From Anoxynatronum sibiricum (GTDB taxonomy: Bacteria; Bacillota; Clostridia; Peptostreptococcales; Tindalliaceae): 64,000 bases of DNA. The notes below the pieces were generated by a model. The model was not told where the DNA came from, did no database searches, and worked only from the letters and a program-made list of their open reading frames with translations. Of the stretch, positions 7,806 through 16,856 are shown one piece after another; within the stretch, counting starts at the first letter, position 1, and each line of letters begins with the position of its first letter. The translations under genes and the position numbers were made by a program. The stretch spans positions 1 to 64,000 of the forward strand of contig NZ_JBCITM010000016.1 in the NCBI RefSeq assembly GCF_039414295.1, written 5' to 3'.

Positions 7806-9278
7806 TTATCCCGAAACAGCCTCTCTCTCAGCAGCCTGGAGAACGGCTCCTTCTTGGTTTAGGGAAGCTCGGGCGTATTTTTCACCAAAAATAAGGTACT
7901 CCCGGTCTTGATCTGAAACATCCGGGTAGCTTCTCTTGGCCCAAAGAGCCAGCACAAATCCGATGAGTGCCCAACCGAATATCATCATCCATTCATGGGG
8001 CCAGGCCAGGGAGCCAGGACCGATGGGTAGGTACAGGGTGATAAAGAGGCCAGAGGTGATCACAGCGAGAATCCCCATGAGTTTTCCTTTCTTGATCAAG
8101 AAGGGGCGTTCAAGATTGGGTTCTTTTTTTCGAATCATCATAAAGGAGATGGATACCATAAAGTAGGCCACCACCGTTCCAAAGGCACTGGCATTCACAA
8201 ACCAGACGAGGGCGTTGCGCCCCAGAAAAGGCGCCAGGCAGCAGATGCCGCCGGATAACAGGATGGCTGCAGTGGGAGTTTTGTAGATGGGATGCAGGCT
8301 GCCGAAGATCTGAGGCAGCATTTTGGCCCGCCCCATGGCGAAGAGAACCCGGGTGCCGCCAACGATAAAACCGTTCCAGCTGGAGAGAATACCGCACATG
8401 GCTCCCAAAATCAGCATTTTTCCAAAGAGGGGGGAGCCGTAGGCATAGGTCATGGCATCAGCCACTGGAACGGAAGCCGCTTCACGCACTGCCTGCGGTG
8501 CTGCCATGCTGATGCCCACAATCATGATGATGTACCACCCCGCTGCCATCACAATGGAGATGACCAAAATGCCGGCTATCTGATTCAGTGGAATTTTCAT
8601 TTCTTCTGCTGACTGGGGAATCACATCAAACCCGACAAACATGGCCGGGGCCATGAGGAGCACAGAAATGACGCCGGCGCCGCCGGTGAATACCGGCACC
8701 ATGTAGGCTGTGTTGCCGAAGGAGACGCTGCCAAAGAAGAAGGCGATGCCTGACAGCAGGAGCCCGGTGGTGGCCATGATCTGAAAAATGGCGGAAGGTT
8801 TCGTGCCAACATAGTTGAGGTAGTGGAGGGCAATGGCAAAAACAATGCCGACGATGGCCCATGACAGATGAACATCGTACCCTGCCACAGTCCACAGATA
8901 GCCTGTTTCAGGCAGGGGGTACAGGTAATTAATGGCTGTTGAAATGGCTATTCCCTCCCAGGCGGCCACGCCAAGATAAGCCAGGCAAATGGCCCAGGCA
9001 GTCACCCACCCCCATTTGTATCCCAGCCCCCGATAGGCGAACACCATCTCTCCGCCGGCCAGGGGCAAGGCGGGGGTCAGCTCTGCATAGGTAAGACCCA
9101 CCAAAATACACATGGTGGTTCCCAGAACAAATGCCAGAATAGCCCCTGCGATGCCTGCTTCTGCCACCCAGTAGCCGGCCAGCATCACCCAACCCCAGCC
9201 GATCATCGTACCAAAGGCCAATGCCAGCACGTCGGTTCGTGAGAGTACCTTGCTTAAACTGTACCGCTGCTCATTCAT
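7806..9278 (-). CDS. APC-superfamily amino acid permease
   Basis: A 490-residue inner-membrane transporter with about 12 predicted hydrophobic segments. The N-terminal LAFGTMIGWGWVMLAGYW corresponds to the G-T-M-I-G-x-G unwound helix of APC transporters that binds the amino acid backbone. It probably imports an amino acid or amine by secondary transport; substrate cannot be read from sequence. GGGAGG lies six bases before the ATG. It follows the M20 gene by 98 bp and precedes the cyclase by 53 bp, all on the minus strand, so it probably supplies substrate to those two enzymes. Confidence 0.88.
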   Translation of the reverse strand: MNEQRYSLSKVLSRTDVLALAFGTMIGWGWVMLAGYWVAEAGIAGAILAFVLGTTMCILVGLTYAELTPALPLAGGEMVFAYRGLGYKWGWVTAWAICLAYLGVAAWEGIAISTAINYLYPLPETGYLWTVAGYDVHLSWAIVGIVFAIALHYLNYVGTKPSAIFQIMATTGLLLSGIAFFFGSVSFGNTAYMVPVFTGGAGVISVLLMAPAMFVGFDVIPQSAEEMKIPLNQIAGILVISIVMAAGWYIIMIVGISMAAPQAVREAASVPVADAMTYAYGSPLFGKMLILGAMCGILSSWNGFIVGGTRVLFAMGRAKMLPQIFGSLHPIYKTPTAAILLSGGICCLAPFLGRNALVWFVNASAFGTVVAYFMVSISFMMIRKKEPNLERPFLIKKGKLMGILAVITSGLFITLYLPIGPGSLAWPHEWMMIFGWALIGFVLALWAKRSYPDVSDQDREYLIFGEKYARASLNQEGAVLQAAEREAVSG

Positions 9279-9376
9279 CTGAATCCTCCCGCCATTGATT
9301 CCTTTTCAGCTCTTCCGGTTAGCTGTCTTAAGATGAATGCCCTAATTAGTGTCATGATCAGCGTCATGATCCATGG

Positions 9377-10603
9377 CTATTTTTTAGTTACCACGCTTTG
9401 AAACTCATCCATGGCCGCTTCCCGTATTTCGGGCACTGCCAGAACTTCCCAGCCTGTGAGGGTAAGGGCAGCGATACTTTTCAACATGGCATCGTCGCCT
9501 CGGGGAGAGGCACTGGCAGCGGCAAACTCCCGGGTGTGACCTGCCACATCTGCTCCCACAATGGCCACATAGGGGTGAATGGTGGGCATGGCCCGGGAAA
9601 CGTTGCCCACATCGGAGGAGCCGGTGGGTTCAAGGGGGTCGGCATAGGCCATGGTGATTCCCTCAGCAGCCAGATGCAGTTTGAACCGTTCTTCCAGCAC
9701 CATGTTGGGGTACCGTTCGCTGTAAGGTTCGTCGTGATCAGAATGGAAGGTGGCCCCGATTTTGGCTGCTTCTTCTGCTGCCACCTGGTTCAACTCTTCC
9801 ATCACCATCACCACTTCTTCCCGGGTTTCGCCGCGAATGAGAAACTTGCCGCAGGCATCGTCGACAATCACATTGGAAGCCGTGCCGCCGGCGGTGATAA
9901 TGCCGTTGACTTTCACTTTTGAGGGCCACTTGGCTTGTCGATCGTCGATGGCGTTGAACACCTGAATAAGGGGACGCAGGGCGTTGATCCCCTGTTCCGG
10001 TTTGGATGAATGGGCCGTTTGGCCGCCAAAGGTCATCACCAGTTCACAGCAGGCAGTGCTGCCGCGACCAATGACTGACTGGTTGGAGGGGTGCATCATG
10101 AGAGAAAAATCAATGTCGTCAAAGGCACCAGCCTTCAGCAACAGGATTTTGCCGCCGCCGCCCTCCTCTGCCGGGGTTCCCATGAGCACCACCCTGCCAC
10201 CGGTTTCAGGGACCAGGCGGCTGAGTACCAGAGCTGCTCCTATGGCACTGGCGGCAATGAGGTTATGCCCGCAGGCATGGCCGATTTCAGGAAGAGCATC
10301 ATATTCTGCCAGAAATGCCAGGGTGGGGCCGGGTTTTCCGCTGTCGTACACTGCCTTGAGTGCCGTTGCCATGCCTCCCACTCCCCGGGTGACCTGAAAA
10401 CCTTCCTGTTCCAGCAGCTGGGCGGCGCTTTCTGATGCCTGGTGTTCCTGGAAGGCCAGCTCTGGTGTTTCGTGGATGGTATGGCTGAGACTCACCAGTT
10501 GATCACGGTATGTCTTCAGCAGTTCTGCCACCTTCTGCCGGGGGGCCTTTGTTTCCCGGGGTGCTGTTGTGTCATTCATTTCAAGGGGTAATGTGCGGTC
10601 CAT
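9377..10603 (-). CDS. M20-family amidohydrolase (AbgB/HmrA-like)
   Basis: A 408-residue metallohydrolase. LAFLAEYDALPEIGHACGHN near residues 90-110 and GTPAEEGGGGK near 140-150 are the metal-binding signatures of the M20D branch (p-aminobenzoyl-glutamate hydrolase, aminoacylase and amidohydrolase types). The family removes acyl or aryl groups from amino acids or splits dipeptide-like amides. A dimerisation lid domain occupies the middle (HSSKPEQGINA). AAAGGAGAA precedes the ATG. It is the second gene of the cluster, between a YczE-like membrane protein and an APC permease. The substrate is unknown; an N-acyl amino acid taken up by the permease is a reasonable guess. Confidence 0.88.
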   Translation of the reverse strand: MDRTLPLEMNDTTAPRETKAPRQKVAELLKTYRDQLVSLSHTIHETPELAFQEHQASESAAQLLEQEGFQVTRGVGGMATALKAVYDSGKPGPTLAFLAEYDALPEIGHACGHNLIAASAIGAALVLSRLVPETGGRVVLMGTPAEEGGGGKILLLKAGAFDDIDFSLMMHPSNQSVIGRGSTACCELVMTFGGQTAHSSKPEQGINALRPLIQVFNAIDDRQAKWPSKVKVNGIITAGGTASNVIVDDACGKFLIRGETREEVVMVMEELNQVAAEEAAKIGATFHSDHDEPYSERYPNMVLEERFKLHLAAEGITMAYADPLEPTGSSDVGNVSRAMPTIHPYVAIVGADVAGHTREFAAASASPRGDDAMLKSIAALTLTGWEVLAVPEIREAAMDEFQSVVTKK

Positions 10604-10685
10604 ATGAGTTCTCCTTTTGACGGTCGTTTTTTTGACTGTTGATTTTTTGCCTGCATGGTTTATTGTTGCCTGATCCTATTTGATA

Positions 10686-11420
10686 CTACTTGATGTTCTG
10701 AGCTGTGCCGTTTTTTCCGTGACAAAATGTCATTAGCGCGGGGCGGAACCACCTGGAAAAGAGACCAATCACCCGGCCGATGCCCAGGGCCGCTATAAGG
10801 GTGCCTTCCCGAACGCCCATCATGCCGTTGCCTGACAGGAATGAAAGCATTAAGGCAGCAGAAACGATGACACAGTCAAAAATAACTTTAACACTGGAAA
10901 AGGGCCGGTTAATTTTGGTGGCAATGGTCATTACCAGGCCTTCCGGCGGCTGGGGCACCAAATCACCCACCAGGTAGAACAGGATGCCCAGCCCAATGAG
11001 AATCAGGCTGACACCCAGCAGAGCCAGCTGCACTAGATAGCTTTCAGGGGCGGGGAACACCAGCAGCCGGTTGGTAAAGGAGACAAAGGTGCCAAACATG
11101 CTGGCCACCAGTACCTGAAACAGGTTTTTCAGCCTGAAGTTTCGGCGCAGCAGCAAGATTTGAATGACCACATAGCTGGAAAAAATCAGGGTGGTGATGA
11201 TGCCCATATCCACGTTGATGATGCGGCTGATGACATAGGGCAATGAGTTCATGGGAGAAACTCCCAGGCTGGATTTAATGGAGAAGGATACTCCCAGGGC
11301 CAGCAGAAACATGCCCAGCACGTAAATGCTGATGCGCCGCACCCAGAGGTGGACCCCCGGAGTGGCCACAGGTACTGCCATTTCAGCGGCTAATGGTGGT
11401 GTTTTTTCCTGAACTGCCAT
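10686..11420 (-). CDS. YczE/YitT-like integral membrane protein
   Basis: A 244-residue protein with about five or six membrane segments. The first reads YVLGMFLLALGVSFSIKSSL followed by GVSPMNSLPYVIS, and a later one has GDLVPQPPEGLVM. These are the hallmarks of the YczE/YyaS/YitT group, whose biochemical role is unclear, although many members are encoded next to transporters or enzymes. AAAGGAACG precedes the ATG. It heads a probable operon with the M20, APC permease and cyclase genes, 82 bp before the M20 gene. Possible role: export or uptake of a small molecule linked to that pathway. Confidence 0.75.
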   Translation of the reverse strand: MAVQEKTPPLAAEMAVPVATPGVHLWVRRISIYVLGMFLLALGVSFSIKSSLGVSPMNSLPYVISRIINVDMGIITTLIFSSYVVIQILLLRRNFRLKNLFQVLVASMFGTFVSFTNRLLVFPAPESYLVQLALLGVSLILIGLGILFYLVGDLVPQPPEGLVMTIATKINRPFSSVKVIFDCVIVSAALMLSFLSGNGMMGVREGTLIAALGIGRVIGLFSRWFRPALMTFCHGKNGTAQNIK

Positions 11421-11518
11421 AGACTCGTTCCTTTCTACTGTAAAGTGAGAGATGCGTTGGTATCTTTCGCCTGTTTTTCATTGTATCATTTTCCCTGATT
11501 TTTGCCTATGAAACCCGA

Positions 11519-11551
11519 AAAAACAGTCTTCGACAGACTGAAGACTGTTTT
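11519..11551 (-). terminator. Intrinsic terminator of the HD-GYP/kinase operon
   Basis: AAAACAGTCTTC pairs with GAAGACTGTTTT over an 8-base loop, located 18 bases past the kinase stop codon. The T run reads on the minus strand. Confidence 0.85.
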
Positions 11552-11569
11552 CATAAGATTTTTGTGTCA

Positions 11570-14308
11570 CTACAGCCTGTGTTGCTTAAGCGAATGCAAC
11601 ATTCGTTCCACCAGCACTTGTGCCTCTTCAAAATCAAAGGCTTCCAGGTATGTGTGTGTTTGATGGAGCATGTCACCATCAATATCATTTTCAGTAAACA
11701 GATACGGCTTGACTTCATTGTATTTTTGAAGTGAACATGTGCTGCTTTGCCTGATGAGTTCCAACAGCTCTTCCATTTTCTTTTCAATCCATTCGCTGTC
11801 AACTGGCTGTGGAGCCACTGTGGTGGAGACATCTTCGGTTTCCAGTAATGGCCGAAGGGTCTGGACTGTCTTTTTCAGTTCTTCCATGAACAGCCGTGTG
11901 TGCTGCTTCCATTCGTGAGGGTCGGTGTGGGTGCGCATGTAGTGCTCCAAGTCTTGTGCCCTTTGATGTAAGGCTTCCAGTCCCAGTGTGCCTGCGCTTC
12001 CTTTATAGGCGTGTACCATTTGAAGAACCTCCGTGAACCGGTTTTCATCCAGATTCGACCTCAGAACGGTCACGTCTCTGGTCCCCTGTTCCACAAATTG
12101 TGTCAACAGTTTCATATACATCTGCCGGTCTCCGCCAACCATTTTGACTCCCCGTTGGAACTCCAAATCGGCCACCATCATTGATTTTGCCGGTTTTTCA
12201 GGGACAGAGGTTTGCGTTTTAGGCTGCTCTTCCCGGTTGGTAGTGGCTTCGGGTTGCTTCGGCAGCCATTTCAGCAGCATTTGATACAAGTCTTCAGGAT
12301 CAACCGGTTTTGCCAGATGATCGTTCATGCCTGCTTCCAAGCATTTTTTCACGTCACTTTCAAAGGCACTGGCAGTCATGGCAATGATGGGAAGCTCCCG
12401 AAGGGTATCGTTCTGACGGATGCGTTGCGTGGCTTCCAGTCCGTCCATTAAGGGCATTTGAATATCCATGAGAATCAGGTCGAAATGCTCTGAGAGGGCC
12501 GTCTTCACCGCCTCTTCTCCATTCTCCACCGCCTTGTAGCTTAAAGCAGCATTTGTGATGAGCTGCATGTTGATTTCACGGATCAGGGGATTGTCTTCCA
12601 CAATGAGGATGTGTCTGTTCCTGAATTTTTGCCGCAGTATGCCTTCGAAGCTTCCGGGCTGACCAGTCATGGTTCTGTCTTTTTTGAGATCTCCGGTGGT
12701 GTGAAAGAGTTGCGAAAGGGCATCATACAGACGTGAAGGGGTAATGGGCTTCAGCAACACATGGTCGATCTTTGCCCGATGCAGCTCCTGTTCTCTGATT
12801 TCGTGACCATAGGCTGTTATCATCAACAACTGGGGCGGCTTGATCAACTGGTGGGATTGGGCCAGCAATACTGTATCAATCCCATCCAGGCCCGGCATCT
12901 TCAAATCAACCACCATCAGCTGAAAGGGCTCACTTTTACCATCAGCCCGAACAAGCTTTTCCATGCCATGGTATCCGGTTTCAGCTGTTTCCACCACCAT
13001 TTCCAAGTCTTCCAGCATGCTGGTGATGATCTCTCTTGCTTCTGCGGAGTCGTCAATCACCAGGGTTTTAACGCCTGCCAGATGCCGGTAATGGACATCT
13101 GCTTGATGGTGCATACCGTATTTTTCAAAGGGAATCTCCACCCAAAAGAGACTGCCCTGGCCAGGCACGCTGGATGCACCTATTTTTCCACCCATCAGAT
13201 CTGTCAATTTTTGACTGATTGCCAGACCAAGCCCGGTGCCTCCATAGTTTCGTGTGGTGGTATCATCTGCCTGCTGAAACTCACTGAACAATCGTTTCAT
13301 CTGGTCGTCTGTGATGCCGATGCCACTGTCTTCCACCTCAAATCGAAGCCAGACTTTCTCATTTTCTTCTTCAGCGAATCGACTTCTTATTCTAACGCTC
13401 CCTGAGTCTGTGAACTTAACGGCATTGCTGGTCAGATTCAGCAGAATCTGGCCCAGTCTGACGCCGTCTCCCCGCAGCCTGAAAGGAATATGGTCGAGAT
13501 CAACAAAGAAATCCAGCTTCTTCTTTTCAATTTGTTCGTTAATCATGCTGCAGACATTATCTATCATTCTGGCTGGTTCAAAGTCATGGATGTCCAGTGA
13601 CAGTTTATTGGCTTCAATTTTTGACAGGTCAAGGACATCGTTGATGATTTGCAACAGATTTTTGGCGGCAATGGTCAGCTTGTCAATCTGATCCATTTGT
13701 CTGTCTGTCAGCGGATCTCGCCTAATCAGGTGGGCATAGCCCACAATGGCATTCATGGGTGTTCTGATTTCATGACTCATGTTGGACAAGAAGGCACTTT
13801 TTGCCTGGTTGGCTTTTTCTGCTGCCTGTTTCGCTTCTTCCAGTTCCTTTGTCCGTTGCTCCACCATCTCAACCAGATGGGCCCGGTATTCTTCCAGTTC
13901 CTGTGCAATCATTTGTTTTTCTGTGATATCCTGAACGGTTCCCACCGCAAAAGCCGGATGGCCTTCCGCGTCAAGCTCGATTTCTCCTCTTGCTTCAAGC
14001 CATTTAGTCTTTCCATGAATGATGACCCGGTGAATGATTTTGTAGGAACGCCCCTGTCTGCCACGTGCGATGGCTTCATCCACAAGTTCTTGATCATCTG
14101 GATGGATGGCATTGGCAAAAATGTCCATGGTGATGGGCGCCTCTGGATGGATCCCATAGATACGACGGGTTTCTTCCGACCATTCCATTTGCCCGGTCTT
14201 CATGTCAGAACGCCAGTGACCGGTGCCTGAAAGCCGCTGTGCCCTGATGAGATTGGCTTCGCTTTGCTGCAGTTTTTTCAGCATTTGGTGATGATCTGTT
14301 TCAGTCAT
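11570..14308 (-). CDS. Soluble hybrid histidine kinase (PAS-HisKA-HATPase-REC-REC-HPt)
   Basis: About 912 residues, cytosolic, no membrane segment. Order: PAS (about 15-130), a short coiled coil, HisKA with SHEIRTPMNAI (phospho-acceptor His near 179), HATPase with DSGIGI and GGTGLGLAI, REC1 (about 425-540, VDLKMPG), REC2 (about 585-705, LILMDIQMP), and an HPt domain (about 755-850) with HAYKGSAGTLG. It can therefore run a complete internal phosphorelay. A start at 14308 is preferred because AAGGAGG lies eight bases upstream; the longer GTG-started reading frame overlaps the upstream stop. The gene directly follows an HD-GYP response regulator, so the regulator is its likely partner and the output is c-di-GMP breakdown. 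Confidence 0.92.
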   Translation of the reverse strand: MTETDHHQMLKKLQQSEANLIRAQRLSGTGHWRSDMKTGQMEWSEETRRIYGIHPEAPITMDIFANAIHPDDQELVDEAIARGRQGRSYKIIHRVIIHGKTKWLEARGEIELDAEGHPAFAVGTVQDITEKQMIAQELEEYRAHLVEMVEQRTKELEEAKQAAEKANQAKSAFLSNMSHEIRTPMNAIVGYAHLIRRDPLTDRQMDQIDKLTIAAKNLLQIINDVLDLSKIEANKLSLDIHDFEPARMIDNVCSMINEQIEKKKLDFFVDLDHIPFRLRGDGVRLGQILLNLTSNAVKFTDSGSVRIRSRFAEEENEKVWLRFEVEDSGIGITDDQMKRLFSEFQQADDTTTRNYGGTGLGLAISQKLTDLMGGKIGASSVPGQGSLFWVEIPFEKYGMHHQADVHYRHLAGVKTLVIDDSAEAREIITSMLEDLEMVVETAETGYHGMEKLVRADGKSEPFQLMVVDLKMPGLDGIDTVLLAQSHQLIKPPQLLMITAYGHEIREQELHRAKIDHVLLKPITPSRLYDALSQLFHTTGDLKKDRTMTGQPGSFEGILRQKFRNRHILIVEDNPLIREINMQLITNAALSYKAVENGEEAVKTALSEHFDLILMDIQMPLMDGLEATQRIRQNDTLRELPIIAMTASAFESDVKKCLEAGMNDHLAKPVDPEDLYQMLLKWLPKQPEATTNREEQPKTQTSVPEKPAKSMMVADLEFQRGVKMVGGDRQMYMKLLTQFVEQGTRDVTVLRSNLDENRFTEVLQMVHAYKGSAGTLGLEALHQRAQDLEHYMRTHTDPHEWKQHTRLFMEELKKTVQTLRPLLETEDVSTTVAPQPVDSEWIEKKMEELLELIRQSSTCSLQKYNEVKPYLFTENDIDGDMLHQTHTYLEAFDFEEAQVLVERMLHSLKQHRL

Positions 14309-14322
14309 TGTGGCGGCCTCCT

Positions 14323-15444
14323 TCACCCTTCGTCTGTGATTTCCCGCAGCACCTTTTGGAACGAGTCCTGTTCTGTCTGAAATGCTTCCACCACATCAGG
14401 GTCAAAGTGTTTTCCTTTTTGCCTGATGATCATTTCAGATGCCTGGCGCATGGTCCAGATACTTTTATAGACCCGGGGGGTTGTCACGGCATCAAAGACA
14501 TCTGCCAGAGCCATCAGCCGGGCGGCCAGTGGTATTTCTTCGCCCTTCAGTCCCGATGGATAACCGGTACCATCCCATTTTTCATGATGAAAACGGGCAA
14601 TGGTTTCTGCCTCTTCCAAAAAGAGCAGTGACAATGGCTTAAACTCTTCTCTCACCAGATCATTCACTTCCATCACCTGCTTGATGGCGTTGCGGATGGC
14701 GTCTCCTCCGATGATCACATGGTGCTTCATGGTCTCGAACTCCTGCTCTGTCAGCTTGCCTGGTTTGAGAAGAATGTGGTCGGGGATTCCGATTTTCCCA
14801 ATGTCGTGCAACGGTGCCGCCTTCACCATGCGCCGGATGGTTTTTTCCTGCAGAAAGTCTGTATATTTTGGAATTTGTTTCATTCGTTCTGCTAAAATCT
14901 TCATGTATGCCTGTGTTCGCGTGATATGGTGTGCTGTATCGGCATCACGGGTCTCAGCCAGCTGGGAAATCATGCTGAGGGTGATATCCTGAATGATGGT
15001 GTTCTCACGAACACGACGGGCCACTTCCTGTTCCAGCCATTCATTTTGACTGACCAGTTGATCCCTTGCCTTTTTCAGGTCCAAGTGAACCTTCACCCGC
15101 TTCAGAACGATGGCTGCGACAAATGGCTTTGTGATATAGTCCACTGCGCCCAACTGGAACCCTTTCTCCTCATCAAGACTGCTGTCAAGGCCTGAGATGA
15201 AGATCACGGGAATCTCTTTTGCGACTGGGTTTTGTTTGATCTGTTCAAGAGTTTCATACCCGTCCATTCCCGGCATGAGAATATCCAGCAGAATGAGATC
15301 AGGGATTGGCTCAATGGCTATGTTTCGAAGGGCAGCTTCACCGCTTTTACAGGCACGCATGGCATAATGAGGGCTAAGAAGTTCATTGAGCATGGTCAGG
15401 TTTACGGTATGATCATCCACAATCAGAATAGTTGGATTCTCCAT
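14323..15444 (-). CDS. RpfG-like response regulator: REC + HD-GYP phosphodiesterase
   Basis: About 373 residues. The N-terminal receiver (about 5-120) has IVDD, LILLDILMPGMDG and the Lys of YITKPF. The C-terminal HD-GYP domain (about 165-360) keeps LHDIGKIGIPD, the later H-H motifs (TMKHH, FHHEKWDGTGYP) and ADVFDAVT, so the bimetal centre and the GYP signature are present and it should hydrolyse c-di-GMP. Two adjacent ATG codons (15447 and 15444) follow AGAGGTGA; the second has better spacing. Its stop codon lies 15 bases before the preferred start of the hybrid kinase, so the two are cotranscribed. A c-di-GMP riboswitch gene lies 12 kb away and is a possible downstream target. Confidence 0.92.
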   Translation of the reverse strand: MENPTILIVDDHTVNLTMLNELLSPHYAMRACKSGEAALRNIAIEPIPDLILLDILMPGMDGYETLEQIKQNPVAKEIPVIFISGLDSSLDEEKGFQLGAVDYITKPFVAAIVLKRVKVHLDLKKARDQLVSQNEWLEQEVARRVRENTIIQDITLSMISQLAETRDADTAHHITRTQAYMKILAERMKQIPKYTDFLQEKTIRRMVKAAPLHDIGKIGIPDHILLKPGKLTEQEFETMKHHVIIGGDAIRNAIKQVMEVNDLVREEFKPLSLLFLEEAETIARFHHEKWDGTGYPSGLKGEEIPLAARLMALADVFDAVTTPRVYKSIWTMRQASEMIIRQKGKHFDPDVVEAFQTEQDSFQKVLREITDEG

Positions 15445-15563
15445 CATTTCACCTCTTTCAGTTCGGCGACTTCCTTGATTTTCAGTTCTGAGTCTTAACA
15501 TCTGGTTAGTATGTCATATACCTCCATCTCGCCTTCTGAATCGCTCCAATGATAATTTGTGTG

Positions 15564-15597
15564 AAAAAAAACCGATTCCAACTTCGAATCGGTTTTT
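15564..15597 (-). terminator. Intrinsic terminator of the sugar ABC operon
   Basis: ACCGATTC and GAATCGGT form an 8-bp stem with a 7-base loop and T/A runs on both sides. It follows the permease stop codon by about 45 bases. Confidence 0.85.
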
Positions 15598-15643
15598 GCT
15601 TCCAGCAACCACCAGTTCATTCGCAAGTTAAACAGGCTTCATC

Positions 15644-16828
15644 TCAGTGGCCGCCGGCAAAACGGTTGCGGGTCATCACATCAAAGATGACGGCGATGAC
15701 CAGAATGCCACCCCTGATCATGTACTGGTAGCTGATTCCCACACCCATGAGGTTCATGCCGCTGGTGAGGGAAGCCATCACCAGGGCGCCGATGATGGAG
15801 CCGGTGACTTTTCCCACGCCACCGGCAGCGGAAACCCCGCCCACATAGGCGGCCGCAATTGCGTCCAGCTCAAAGAGGGTGCCGGCAGTGGTGGTGGCCG
15901 ACTGGAGCCGGGAAGTGTAGAGTATGCCAGACAACGCCGCCAGCATGCTCATGGAGGCGAAAACAAAATAGGTGATTTTATTGACATCGATCCCCGAAAG
16001 GGCTGCTGCCTCCGGGTTGCCTCCCACGGCGTAGATGTACCGGCCCAATACCGTTCTGTTGGTGATGAAGTGATAAATGGTTACCACGATCAGCACGATC
16101 ACCACTGTCCATGAAAGCCCGTTGTACATGGCCAGAATGCGGGTGACATAGCCAATGAGAAAAGAAATGAACAGCAGCTTTGCCACAAAAATGGGCAGGG
16201 AAGGAATTTCAAAATTGTACCGGATTTTGGTGTTTCGGTTGCGGATTTCCATCAGTACAAAGGCGGCAATGGCCAGGGCGCCAACAAGCAAGGTGACAAA
16301 ATGATAGCCCGGCAGCATATTGATGTCGGGAATAAACCCGTTGCCAATGGCGTTGAACTGGCGGCTGGGAACAATGATGGTGCCTGTACGGCTGGTGACC
16401 TGTAGCAAGGCTCCCCGAAAGATCATCATGCCGGCCAGCCCCACCACAAAGGCGGGAATGTTAAGCCGCGCCACCAGAAACCCGTTCACCAGACCTACCA
16501 GACTGCCCAGCAGCAAGACTGCCATAATCACCAGGGGAAGGGGGAGACTGGTGCGGGTAATGAGAATGGCTGCCACTGCGCCCAGAAACCCGGCCAAAAA
16601 TCCCACAGAAAGGTCGATGTGTCGAATGACTATGACCAGGGTCATGCCCACCGCCAGCACGGCGATGTATCCCATGGAGTTGATCAGGTTACTGATGTTG
16701 CGGGGTGACATGAAGACCCCGTCAGTGAGGATTGAAAAGGTGAACATAATGACAAAGAGTGCAATGAACATCCCGTAGGTACGGATGTTTTTATTCAAAA
16801 TCGTTTTCAGTTCATTAAAGAAGTTCAT
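15644..16828 (-). CDS. mmsB: Multiple-monosaccharide ABC transporter permease
   Basis: About 394 residues with 10 or more hydrophobic segments, matching the XylH/GguB/MmsB branch of BPD-type sugar permeases: GMTLVIVIRHIDLSVG is the family signature and AAAYVGGVSAAGGVG lies near the C-terminus. It forms the membrane channel for sugar import with the ATPase and binding protein encoded upstream. A start at the ATG at 16828 fits GGAGG seven bases upstream; the longer frame would use TTG. It is the third gene of the operon, 28 bp after the ATPase. Xylose, galactose or arabinose-type sugars are possible; the exact one cannot be told. Confidence 0.88.
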   Translation of the reverse strand: MNFFNELKTILNKNIRTYGMFIALFVIMFTFSILTDGVFMSPRNISNLINSMGYIAVLAVGMTLVIVIRHIDLSVGFLAGFLGAVAAILITRTSLPLPLVIMAVLLLGSLVGLVNGFLVARLNIPAFVVGLAGMMIFRGALLQVTSRTGTIIVPSRQFNAIGNGFIPDINMLPGYHFVTLLVGALAIAAFVLMEIRNRNTKIRYNFEIPSLPIFVAKLLFISFLIGYVTRILAMYNGLSWTVVIVLIVVTIYHFITNRTVLGRYIYAVGGNPEAAALSGIDVNKITYFVFASMSMLAALSGILYTSRLQSATTTAGTLFELDAIAAAYVGGVSAAGGVGKVTGSIIGALVMASLTSGMNLMGVGISYQYMIRGGILVIAVIFDVMTRNRFAGGH

Positions 16829-16856
16829 AGGCAACCTCCTACCCCGAAATCAACCA

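Noticed and set aside
9351..9371. GTCATGATC direct repeat between two genes, similar to the element's GTGTCATG units
   Set aside because: Only a short, partial match in a different region; probably chance.
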